5,047 nt of DNA from Candidatus Thorarchaeota archaeon SMTZ1-83. Lineage in GTDB: Archaea; Asgardarchaeota; Thorarchaeia; Thorarchaeales; Thorarchaeaceae. Of the stretch, positions 1 to 5,047 are shown piece after piece; positions within the stretch are counted from its first letter, which is position 1, and each line of letters begins with the position of its first letter. Below the pieces are notes generated by a model. That model ran no database searches. It was given only the letters and a program-made list of their open reading frames with translations, and was not told where the DNA came from. The stretch is from contig LRSK01000175.1 of assembly GCA_001563325.1 (NCBI GenBank), forward strand, positions 1 through 5,047, read 5' to 3'. The position numbers and the translations under genes were made by a program.

Positions 1-870
1 ATTGTTATGACAATTCCTGAAGGATTTGAGCAAGCCATCACAAATAATGCTTCCACTAGCATTCACATTCGAGTGAATAATGCACACGAAGACATGACAA
101 AGAATCTACGAATGCCAGTAATTCGCAAGCTCGACCTATTTTATCAGATATACTTGCCAGATGCCGCAGTTTCCGATTTCGAAATCGAATTACTCAATGA
201 CTTTACTCCGCCCAGGCTCGCATATATGGCTTGGACAATCATAATCTACGGAGTCGTCTTTGGGGGACTGTTCTTGTCAGGGTCAGCAATAAGTTACGAA
301 TTCGAGCAAGAAACCTTAGACGAGCTACTGATGTCCAATCAATCGATCCACGCCATATACATAGGGAAGATGCTTAGTGGCGTCATTCTGAGCTTTATCT
401 CTGTTCCAGCAGTGCTTCTCATGGGGTGGGGTCTCTATGGGCTCTGGCCACAAGGAAATCTACCAGTATTCTTTGCATTTGCTTTGCCCCTATCTCTCTA
501 CTCGGCAGGACTAGGTGTCATCATAGGAGCCATTACAAGAAACTCTGTCTATATTGTGCCTCTATCTGCATTAGGTGCTCTATTTTATTGGCTAGTAGGT
601 GGTGGCGTAGCTCCCCTTTCAATTGTAGGAATGGGATTCGGAGCGTTCAACGAGTATATCCCATTCTCCAATGTCTACCGTACAATGATTGAGATGTTTG
701 TTCAAGGGACCTATACTTACCTCTTAATCGACATGTTGGTAATCTGGTCATTCGCTGTTGTGTTTCTCGTGATATCACCAATACTTGCTGATAAGGCATC
801 AAGAGTTGACATCGGGATGAGAATCGACAAACTTCGTCAGAAGCGTGGAAGAAAAACTAGCCTCGCATAG
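1..870 (+). CDS. ABC-2 type transporter permease, 5' end cut by window edge
   Basis: This is the membrane subunit of an ABC exporter of the ABC-2 class. Its ATPase partner is not in the window and probably lies upstream. The frame is open from base 1, and the ATG at 7 is unlikely to be the start: the residues around it read IVMTIPEGFEQ, the conserved 'IPEGF' stretch that follows the first membrane helix in this family. That helix and the N-terminus are therefore missing. Numbering from the ATG at 7, residues 5-68 form the extracytoplasmic segment. Hydrophobic helices follow near 72-94, 121-143, 153-176, 181-206 and 240-262. Between the first two of these lies YEFEQETLDELLMSNQS (97-113) followed by GK at 120-121, the usual cytoplasmic coupling-helix region with its E-x-E-x-x-T pattern. 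The tail (263-287) is basic and cytoplasmic. The substrate cannot be read from the sequence; lipids, drugs or peptides are all possible. The TAG stop at 868-870 lies inside the 3' end of the opposing acetyltransferase gene. Confidence 0.87.
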   Translation: MVMTIPEGFEQAITNNASTSIHIRVNNAHEDMTKNLRMPVIRKLDLFYQIYLPDAAVSDFEIELLNDFTPPRLAYMAWTIIIYGVVFGGLFLSGSAISYEFEQETLDELLMSNQSIHAIYIGKMLSGVILSFISVPAVLLMGWGLYGLWPQGNLPVFFAFALPLSLYSAGLGVIIGAITRNSVYIVPLSALGALFYWLVGGGVAPLSIVGMGFGAFNEYIPFSNVYRTMIEMFVQGTYTYLLIDMLVIWSFAVVFLVISPILADKASRVDIGMRIDKLRQKRGRKTSLA

Positions 871-1696
871 GGGACCCAATTGCAAATATGCCGTCAGAGA
901 ATTCCATTCTCTCTCTTCCATGGACCATTCTCCATGAAACGCTCTCTTGGTAAAGCCCAGAATCCTTGAAGACTGCCACAGCTTTTCTACTAGTTTCAAG
1001 AACGCCCGCTCTGATCTCTTTTCCACCCACGCGAACCGCGAAGTCCTTCAGAAGTGACTTGGCTAATTCAAAATGACTACACATTATCCATGGTGCCAAG
1101 CGGACAAAGCCATGACGTCTGCTTCCCAACATAAATCCTGCAATTCGACCATCGACTTCGAGTAATCGGCCCAAATCTGGATTTGACGAGAGAGCGCTTC
1201 CAAGGAATAGGAACCTATTTGCACCAAACTGTTCACGATCGATTGAGAGAATCCGGAGCATGTCTTTGTCTTCTAACGTTCTAACCTTTGCTGAAACAAC
1301 AGGTTCGACACGACCCCGAAGTCTAAGGGAGCGACATACCTTCTTGAATCCCAATCTCTCATAGAGTGGGACGGCCTTTGGCACAGCATCTAGCATTGTG
1401 AATTTGACGCCCTTTCTCTTGAGGTATTCTAATCCATGCTCCATGAGTCTGGTTCCATAGCGCCTTCCTCGATACTCTCGAACAAGTATCAGATTCCCAA
1501 GTGTGCCAAATGGCCCATAGGATAGCGCACAGGCCATGCCAATTGAGATACCATCTTCTTCTGCTATGAAGCATCCATGCTGATCAAAAAGAAGAAGCTC
1601 TTCAAAGTCACGCCTTATACTCGACCAACCCTCATCCTCGGTGAGACTAAGGGCGAAGTCGATGTCAGTCGACTGCATCTCTCTGATTTCCAACAA
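857..1696 (-). CDS. Two-domain GNAT N-acetyltransferase, YitH/HolE-like
   Basis: A predicted soluble acyl-CoA-dependent N-acetyltransferase of 279 residues with two GNAT-type halves. The N-terminal half (about 1-130) has the DEGW motif (21-24), a beta strand GNLILV (67-72), the acetyl-CoA loop REYRGRRYGTRLM (73-85) and the closing PLYERLGFKKV (110-120). The C-terminal half (about 135-260) matches the accessory domain of YitH/HolE proteins (Acetyltransf_18): FGANR (157-161), an IAGFMLG strand (185-191), an AP turn (201-202), then DSGLYQES...WRMVHG (245-260). In the acetyl-CoA loop the usual R-x-x-G-x-G/A reads R-G-R-R-Y-G, so the first glycine is an arginine. The start is TTG. Two TTG codons stand in tandem at 1696-1694 and 1693-1691, placed 4 and 7 bases after GGAGG; the second has the better spacing. 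The next ATG is residue 7 and lies too far from that site. The gene is monocistronic here, convergent with the permease and divergent from the MFS gene. The substrate is unknown. Confidence 0.88.
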   Translation of the reverse strand: MLEIREMQSTDIDFALSLTEDEGWSSIRRDFEELLLFDQHGCFIAEEDGISIGMACALSYGPFGTLGNLILVREYRGRRYGTRLMEHGLEYLKRKGVKFTMLDAVPKAVPLYERLGFKKVCRSLRLRGRVEPVVSAKVRTLEDKDMLRILSIDREQFGANRFLFLGSALSSNPDLGRLLEVDGRIAGFMLGSRRHGFVRLAPWIMCSHFELAKSLLKDFAVRVGGKEIRAGVLETSRKAVAVFKDSGLYQESVSWRMVHGRERMEFSDGIFAIGSPMRG

Positions 1697-1698
1697 AG

Positions 1699-1705
1699 CT
1701 CCTCC
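1699..1705 (-). promoter_or_regulatory. Ribosome binding site of the acetyltransferase gene
   Basis: On the minus strand the sequence reads GGAGGAG, a near-perfect Shine-Dalgarno match, ending just before the tandem TTG TTG. It decides the start in favour of TTG, since no ATG or GTG lies in range. It also shows that the host uses 16S rRNA pairing for at least this gene. Confidence 0.72.
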
Positions 1706-1749
1706 ATTTGGTGTCTTCCTTGCTTACTTGTTATCAAGCTGTTGTTCCA

Positions 1750-1777
1750 CTAGAGTAATCGTTCAACATTAATCTAG
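1750..1777. repeat. Imperfect palindrome, candidate operator
   Basis: The left arm CTAGAGTAAT (1750-1759) and right arm ATTAATCTAG (1768-1777) are reverse complements at 9 of 10 positions, separated by the 8 bases CGTTCAAC. The 9-mer CATTAATCT at 1767-1775 recurs at 1804-1812, 37 bases on. A two-fold site of this size between divergent genes is the usual shape of a dimeric regulator's binding site. No regulator gene is present in the window, so the role is inferred. Confidence 0.4.
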
Positions 1778-1883
1778 CTTCCCGTATGAAAGCAGAAGGA
1801 ACTCATTAATCTGACTAGAATTCAATCCTCCGTATACTTCTAATACTGGTTCTCAAAGTGTCTGGTGCTTAAATCATCTTGAA

Positions 1884-1889
1884 GGAGAG
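1884..1889 (+). promoter_or_regulatory. Ribosome binding site of the first MFS gene
   Basis: GGAGAG within the purine run GAAGGAGAGAGAG ends 8 bases before the TTG at 1898 (the GGAG core ends 10 bases before). This supports TTG as start rather than the first in-frame ATG (residue 23), which lies at the edge of the first membrane helix and has no such site. Confidence 0.6.
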
Positions 1890-1897
1890 AGAGTCTT

Positions 1898-3259
1898 TTG
1901 TCAGAGGATGAAGATGTTCGAACATATGAAGAACCTGTGGTTCCTAAATCTGAGCCTGCTCCAATGAGATGGCTCTATGTCTTTGTAATAGGCCTGGGAT
2001 TCTTTACAACAGGAGTCAGTTGGAGTGTATACAACAGCTATCTTCCGATTGATTTCCTTCGTCCATTCATTATCGATATGGGATATGGAGCAATTGTCAG
2101 TACGATTGTCGGAGCAATTATGGTTCTCGATAACGTCTTTGCATTGATCATGCAGCCATACATTTCAGCAAGATCGGACAGGACCCGTACAAAGTGGGGC
2201 AGACGAATGCCCTACATCATGATCGGGACTCCAATAGCCGCCCTATTCTTTACGCTTATCGCATATGGTTGGGCGCTATTTGGCTTCTGGTTCATGCTGG
2301 CTATGATTACGATCTTCAATGTGGCAATGGCACTGTATCGTGGTCCTGTGGTTGCACTGATGCCAGATGTTGTTTCATCAGAACACCGCTCCAAGGCTAA
2401 CGGTGTCATCAACCTCATGGGTGGGATTGGGGCAATCTATGCCTTTGGAGTGTCTCCGTGGTTGTATGGCATCAGTGATGCAAACATTGGAGCAATATTA
2501 GGTGTGTCGGCCGCGCAGGCTGGTCCCGTACTTGCCTTCATGACGACTTCAGTCATCATGCTTGTTGCTGTGATAATATTGTTCTTGGTCGTGAAGGAGC
2601 CAGAAGTGCCACCTGTAGACTTCGAGAAGCCAAAAGAGATCGGCATAGTTGAAGCTTTCCGACAGGTGACATCTTTGGCGGACAAATCCGCATTGGCAAT
2701 TTTGGGTGCGATTATGTTCTGGTTCTTCGGATTCAACGCACTCGAAACCTGGTTCACAACATATGGGAACCTAATCCTTTCATTTGAAACCAATGCGGCT
2801 ACATTTCTCATGACGGCTTTCTCACTCACCTTTGTGATATTTGCTGTCCCAGCTGGTTTCATGGCTGGTCGTCTAGGGAGAAGAAACACAATCTTGACTG
2901 GACTTGTTGGACTTATTGCAATACTGGGCATAGCTATTTTCATAACAGACTACTGGACACTGTTTGGTCTTCTAGGGATTGGTGGATTCTTCTGGGCAAT
3001 GATTAATGTGAATTCTATCGTCATTGTCTGGGAGCTTGTAGGAAAGTCTCGCCTTGGTGCTGGCACTGGGATGTACTATGCATTCAGCATGAGTGCTGCA
3101 ATCTTCGGACCACTCATCACTGGGATGATATTCGACCTCACTTCAGTTGCACTGCTGTTCCCTGTTTCGATTGGCTTTCTCATAATTGCACTTCTTCTGA
3201 CACTCGCCATTAAGACTGGCGAAGTTGGAGACGAAGAAGTATCGGCACTGGCCGCATAA
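1898..3259 (+). CDS. MFS transporter, SLC45/GPH-like (probable sugar-cation symporter)
   Basis: A 453-residue integral membrane carrier of the major facilitator superfamily with about 12 helices in two six-helix halves. The start is TTG, giving an acidic, Pro-rich cytoplasmic N-terminus (1-22) before helix 1 (about 24-47). Helix 2 (about 64-88) carries D78 followed by QP (86-87). The helix 2-3 loop is ARSDRTRTKWGRRMPY (91-106), the D-R-T-x-T-x-x-G-R-R-x-P signature of SLC45 and glycoside-pentoside-hexuronide carriers. After helix 4 comes YRGPVVALMPDV (147-158) and then EHRSKANGVINL (162-173), also typical of that group. The second half opens near 264 after an acidic linker (233-255) and repeats motif A as AGRLGRR (323-329). 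The C-terminus is short and acidic. These families usually import sugars or glycosides with H+ or Na+; D78 is a candidate coupling residue, by inference only. No sugar-catabolic gene lies alongside, so the substrate is open. The gene is transcribed alone and ends at the hairpin near 3269-3289. Confidence 0.87.
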   Translation: MSEDEDVRTYEEPVVPKSEPAPMRWLYVFVIGLGFFTTGVSWSVYNSYLPIDFLRPFIIDMGYGAIVSTIVGAIMVLDNVFALIMQPYISARSDRTRTKWGRRMPYIMIGTPIAALFFTLIAYGWALFGFWFMLAMITIFNVAMALYRGPVVALMPDVVSSEHRSKANGVINLMGGIGAIYAFGVSPWLYGISDANIGAILGVSAAQAGPVLAFMTTSVIMLVAVIILFLVVKEPEVPPVDFEKPKEIGIVEAFRQVTSLADKSALAILGAIMFWFFGFNALETWFTTYGNLILSFETNAATFLMTAFSLTFVIFAVPAGFMAGRLGRRNTILTGLVGLIAILGIAIFITDYWTLFGLLGIGGFFWAMINVNSIVIVWELVGKSRLGAGTGMYYAFSMSAAIFGPLITGMIFDLTSVALLFPVSIGFLIIALLLTLAIKTGEVGDEEVSALAA

Positions 3260-3268
3260 TGAAACACA

Positions 3269-3289
3269 AGAGGGGGTAATCCCCCCTCT
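3269..3289. terminator. Hairpin between convergent MFS genes, candidate bidirectional terminator
   Basis: AGAGGGGG (3269-3276) pairs perfectly with CCCCCTCT (3282-3289) across the loop TAATC, an 8-bp stem that starts 10 bases after the + gene's stop and 10 bases before the - gene's stop. The bases following it on each strand are only moderately T-rich (CTACTTTATCT on +, TGTGTTTCATT on -). It therefore lacks a full bacterial U-tract. It could end both transcripts or simply protect their 3' ends. Confidence 0.6.
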
Positions 3290-3298
3290 CTACTTTAT

Positions 3299-4438
3299 CT
3301 ACATCAAGTTCTCAGTTGTACGTTCATTTGCTACCTCGCGTCTGCTGGCAACTACGAATATCACATAGCCAATCAACGAGAACAAAACCGCATTGTACAT
3401 GATTGGAATGTAAGCAGGCCAGATTGAGTAAATCACCGCCGCCATTATCGGACCAAGAACCATTGAGAGTGACAGGATAGAACTGAGCAGTCCTGACGCA
3501 GTCGATCTGTCCTCATTTCGTTCTGTCACATACTTTAATGATCCAACATAGAGACATGCCCATGAGAAGCCCAAGAGAAATTGTGTTGGGATAATCTCTA
3601 GAATGTTTGTGGCGAGGGTGAACCAAAAGAAGGTTATTGCAGAACTTATCATTCCTATCGATATCAAGAACCTGCAGTCGAACCTATCTGTTATGGCGAT
3701 CATCACAATCACCTGAGGGATTGCGTTAGACATTTGGACAATGCCAATTATGAAAGGATCTCCACCAAGATCTGTTAAGAAGAGAGGCCATAAGGTCCAG
3801 ATAGCGGACGCCGTGCTATGGCGAATAAGCACCGCGGTGTATACTGACCAGTTTCGTTTCAGTGTTTCAATTGGGAAGAGAGGCACATGAATCCTTTCTC
3901 TCTCAGTTTTGGGCAGGGTCATTGCGCTAGCAAATGCTGCCATCAGGAACAGCGTTGACATGAGAAATGCGAAGTAGATATTGTACCCCGCAGCAAATCC
4001 TGCGAGCAGCGTTCCAATTCCCCATCCAGCTGCACCAAAGGATGCAAATCTCCCCATCTTCATATCTGACTCAAAGGCGTAAGCTGCAAGTGCTCCAGGA
4101 TACATGCCTACCGAGAAACCACCGAGTATCCTAACAACAAGGAGAACATCAAGACTTCGCACAAACATAAGAAGTCCGAAACTAGTGGTCGCAGCCAGAA
4201 GGCCTATTCGGACCACAATTCGTCGTCCATAGATGTCACCAGCCCGTCCGAAGATATAGCTGGCTATGAAGGATGCAGTAGCGTAGGCTCCTACCAACAA
4301 GGTGATGAAGAGTTCATCTGCACTCAAGTGTTCCCTAGCCAGTATTGGGATATAGGTGAATGCTGAGAGCATAGCCGCTCCGGCCATTGCTTGAATGGTC
4401 TCTGTCTTCAAAAGGCAGTCACTCTTTACTCGAGCCAA
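3299..4438 (-). CDS. MFS transporter, MFS_1/DHA1-like, substrate unknown
   Basis: A 379-residue major facilitator carrier with about 12 helices, near the usual minimum length for the superfamily. Helix 1 is about 17-34. The helix 2-3 loop holds GRAGDIYGRR (64-73), a full canonical motif A. Helix 4 has the glycine-rich GGFSVGMYPGALAAY (106-120) and helix 5 GAAGWGIGTLLAGFAAGY (135-152), as in drug or metabolite exporters. The central loop is about 174-196. The second half has a weaker motif A, TDRFDCR (250-256), and a RSTASGLLSS (311-320) loop before GP (329-330), common in MFS_1 proteins. The motifs differ clearly from those of the neighbouring SLC45-like carrier, so the two do not look like a recent duplicate. 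The TTG start at 4438-4436 has no visible Shine-Dalgarno site. The ATG at residue 18 (4387-4385) is an alternative and would still keep helix 1. Efflux of small molecules is plausible but not shown. The gene is convergent with the other MFS gene and divergent from the NfeD-like gene. Confidence 0.83.
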   Translation of the reverse strand: MARVKSDCLLKTETIQAMAGAAMLSAFTYIPILAREHLSADELFITLLVGAYATASFIASYIFGRAGDIYGRRIVVRIGLLAATTSFGLLMFVRSLDVLLVVRILGGFSVGMYPGALAAYAFESDMKMGRFASFGAAGWGIGTLLAGFAAGYNIYFAFLMSTLFLMAAFASAMTLPKTERERIHVPLFPIETLKRNWSVYTAVLIRHSTASAIWTLWPLFLTDLGGDPFIIGIVQMSNAIPQVIVMIAITDRFDCRFLISIGMISSAITFFWFTLATNILEIIPTQFLLGFSWACLYVGSLKYVTERNEDRSTASGLLSSILSLSMVLGPIMAAVIYSIWPAYIPIMYNAVLFSLIGYVIFVVASRREVANERTTENLM

Positions 4439-4463
4439 GTGAACTGCTTTTTAATGGTCCTGT

Positions 4464-4473
4464 GTGATATCAC
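4464..4473. repeat. Perfect 10-base palindrome GTGATATCAC
   Basis: The sequence is its own reverse complement. It sits 25 bases before the TTG of the minus-strand MFS gene and about 84 bases before the ATG of the NfeD-like gene. It could be an operator or part of a core promoter. A 10-base palindrome can also arise by chance, so weight it lightly. Confidence 0.3.
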
Positions 4474-4502
4474 TTTGCGAAAGCAATTGACCTGTAGCAA
4501 AG

Positions 4503-4520
4503 GCTTTTCAGTCCAAAAGC
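4503..4520. repeat. Short inverted repeat GCTTTT-N6-AAAAGC
   Basis: Six-base arms at 4503-4508 and 4515-4520 flank CAGTCC. It lies 36 bases before the NfeD-like start. It may be a regulator site or a weak RNA hairpin in that gene's leader. The arms are short and AT-rich, so chance is a fair explanation. Confidence 0.25.
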
Positions 4521-4556
4521 AAAGTATCACTCGTAAGAAGGTGGCTGCAGAAGAGA

Positions 4557-4949
4557 ATGGTTTCCCCTAGAGTCAAGTTCATTGCCATTACAGTAGACGA
4601 GCTCTTTTTAGTCCCAGTAGCTATGGTACTTGCCTACTTTTTCGTTCCTGATTGGTTTATTCCCCTCACGGTGTTGCTGATAATTGGAGCAATTGTGTTT
4701 GTAGCGGCAAAGTATTACCTAGTATACCCGAGCCTGCAAGAAAGCTCGTACTCTTTCTATGAACTTGAAGGCTTGAGGGGAAAGGTCATTGAAGAGGTGA
4801 CCGTCAGCTCGGGCAAAATCAAAGTTGGCGCCGAGATTTGGGAAGCACGATGCGATACAGGTAGCATTGGGGTTGGAACAGAGGTCAAAGTCGTATCTCG
4901 CGACATGATGAGAGTCATTGTGGCTCCATTTGGTATGGAGAACGACTAA
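4557..4949 (+). CDS. Short NfeD-like membrane protein with C-terminal OB-fold domain
   Basis: A 130-residue protein. Two membrane helices (about 15-30 and 34-52) are joined by a very short turn with PDW (31-33). A linker with YPSLQESS (57-64) leads to a small beta-barrel domain at about 72-124: LRGKVIEEV (73-81), SGKIKVGAEIWEARCD (85-100), GVGTEVKVVSRD (105-116), RVIVAP (119-124). The G-x-V start, the G-x-I-x-V-G-x-x-W-E-A core and the G-x-x-V-x-V-V strand are the NfeD C-terminal (OB-fold) pattern. It is the short form, without the ClpP-like serine protease domain of long NfeD proteins. Short NfeD proteins usually work with a stomatin/SPFH protein in the membrane, but none is encoded nearby. 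The ATG has only a weak upstream match, AAGGTGG at 4538-4544, 12 bases before it. No earlier in-frame start codon was seen. The stop lies 6 bases from the stop of the opposing aminopeptidase gene. Confidence 0.82.
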   Translation: MVSPRVKFIAITVDELFLVPVAMVLAYFFVPDWFIPLTVLLIIGAIVFVAAKYYLVYPSLQESSYSFYELEGLRGKVIEEVTVSSGKIKVGAEIWEARCDTGSIGVGTEVKVVSRDMMRVIVAPFGMEND

Positions 4950-4955
4950 ATCCCT

Positions 4956-5047
4956 TTATTCCTTCAGAAATTGCATAAGAAGCTGAATTGCATTCTCAAC
5001 GTCCGTAAGATTCAATGATTCAAAGCTACTATGCGAATATCTGCAAG
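4956..5047 (-). CDS. M42 family aminopeptidase, C-terminal end only (cut by window edge)
   Basis: Reading the minus strand from 5045 to the TAA at 4958-4956 gives 29 residues that run off the right edge. They begin CRYSHSSFESLNLTDVENAI and finish QLLMQFLKE. This matches the extreme C-terminus of M42 metallo-aminopeptidases (TET, FrvX and endoglucanase-M types): an R-Y-x-H-S/T motif whose histidine is a catalytic-site metal ligand in studied members, an E a few residues later, then L-x-D-V/L-E-x-A-I-x-L-L in the last helix. These enzymes are cytoplasmic, usually dodecameric, and trim peptides from the N-terminus. The rest of the gene, with the other metal ligands, lies beyond the window. An M18 or M20 peptidase is the main alternative. 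The gene is convergent with the NfeD-like gene. Confidence 0.68.
   Translation of the reverse strand, partial: CRYSHSSFESLNLTDVENAIQLLMQFLKE

Larger units (their letters stand above)
1697..1897. promoter_or_regulatory. Divergent intergenic region between acetyltransferase and MFS genes
   Basis: These 201 AT-rich bases must hold the promoters of both flanking genes, which are transcribed away from each other. Seen directly: an imperfect palindrome at 1750-1777, a second copy of its right half (ATTAATCT) at 1805-1812, and a CTAGA half at 1815-1819. A possible archaeal TATA-like stretch for the MFS gene is CGTATACTTCTAATA at 1831-1845, which would put the transcript start around 1860-1870 and leave a leader holding the ribosome site. 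A second AT stretch, CTTAAAT at 1868-1874, lies too close to the start to serve. No convincing TATA box is visible for the acetyltransferase. The assignment of promoters is inference. Confidence 0.45.
4439..4556. promoter_or_regulatory. Divergent intergenic region between second MFS and NfeD-like genes
   Basis: These 118 bases must contain both promoters. Seen directly: a perfect 10-base palindrome GTGATATCAC at 4464-4473; an inverted repeat GCTTTT/AAAAGC at 4503-4508 and 4515-4520; and TATCACT repeated at 4468-4474 and 4525-4531. On the minus strand the GATATC centre lies about 30 bases before the MFS TTG, so it could double as a TATA-like element for a nearly leaderless transcript. ATTAAAAA (4454-4447, minus strand) is more TATA-like but would start transcription inside the assumed gene. 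No clear TATA box is visible for the NfeD-like gene. Confidence 0.4.

Noticed and set aside
7..9. ATG at base 7 as the true start of the permease
   Set aside because: The frame is open to base 1, and the IPEGF motif normally follows a first membrane helix that would lie outside the window.
426..692. Plus-strand open frame of 88 codons inside the permease
   Set aside because: It is a shifted frame within the membrane domain of the permease, rich in Cys, Arg and Ser as expected of a shadow frame.
799..1026. Minus-strand open frame of 75 codons at the permease/acetyltransferase junction
   Set aside because: It overlaps the 3' part of the acetyltransferase in another frame, with no motif and no ribosome site. 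The conserved WRMVHG tail supports the acetyltransferase frame.
2437..2943. Open frame of 168 codons on the minus strand
   Set aside because: It lies wholly antisense to the first MFS gene, whose family motifs are clear. The product is low in recognisable domains and looks like a mirror of hydrophobic codons.
4475..4484. CTTTGCGAAAG as an operator
   Set aside because: It forms only a 4-bp stem around 3 bases in AT-rich DNA, well within chance.
1..5047. CRISPR array, insertion sequence, tRNA or other RNA gene
   Set aside because: No regularly spaced repeats, terminal inverted repeats, transposase motifs or cloverleaf-like sequence were seen on either strand by eye.

Overview
The window reads as ordinary chromosomal DNA, most likely from an archaeon. 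The reasons are a purine-rich GGAGG-type ribosome site, frequent TTG starts, a short NfeD-like membrane protein, and the tail of an M42-type (TET/FrvX-like) aminopeptidase. An Asgard or Thermoplasmata-like lineage would fit the moderate GC content and gene style. This is inference: no rRNA, tRNA or ribosomal-protein gene is present, and a bacterial source cannot be excluded.

Layout from left to right: the 3' part of an ABC-2 type permease (+, cut by the window edge); a two-domain GNAT acetyltransferase of the YitH/HolE type (-), whose 3' end overlaps the permease's by 14 bases; a 201-base divergent intergenic region with an imperfect palindrome; a 12-helix MFS transporter resembling the SLC45/GPH sugar-cation symporters (+); a 39-base convergent gap holding a strong GC-rich hairpin; a second, unrelated-looking MFS transporter with a GRAGD-type motif A (-); a 118-base divergent gap; a small NfeD-like protein (+); and, 6 bases further, the last 29 codons of an M42 aminopeptidase (-), cut by the right edge.

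The six genes alternate strictly in strand (+ - + - + -). None is in an operon with another gene in the window, and each complete gene needs its own promoter. Three of the four complete genes start with TTG as read here. Four of the six products are membrane proteins: an exporter-type ABC permease, two MFS carriers and the NfeD-like protein. Nothing links them into one pathway beyond being a transport-rich neighbourhood.

I found no CRISPR array, insertion sequence, RNA gene, toxin-antitoxin or defence module, and no clear sign of a new system. The points most worth following up are the palindrome between the divergent GNAT and MFS genes, the TTG starts, the unannotated aminopeptidase tail and the altered acetyl-CoA loop of the GNAT.
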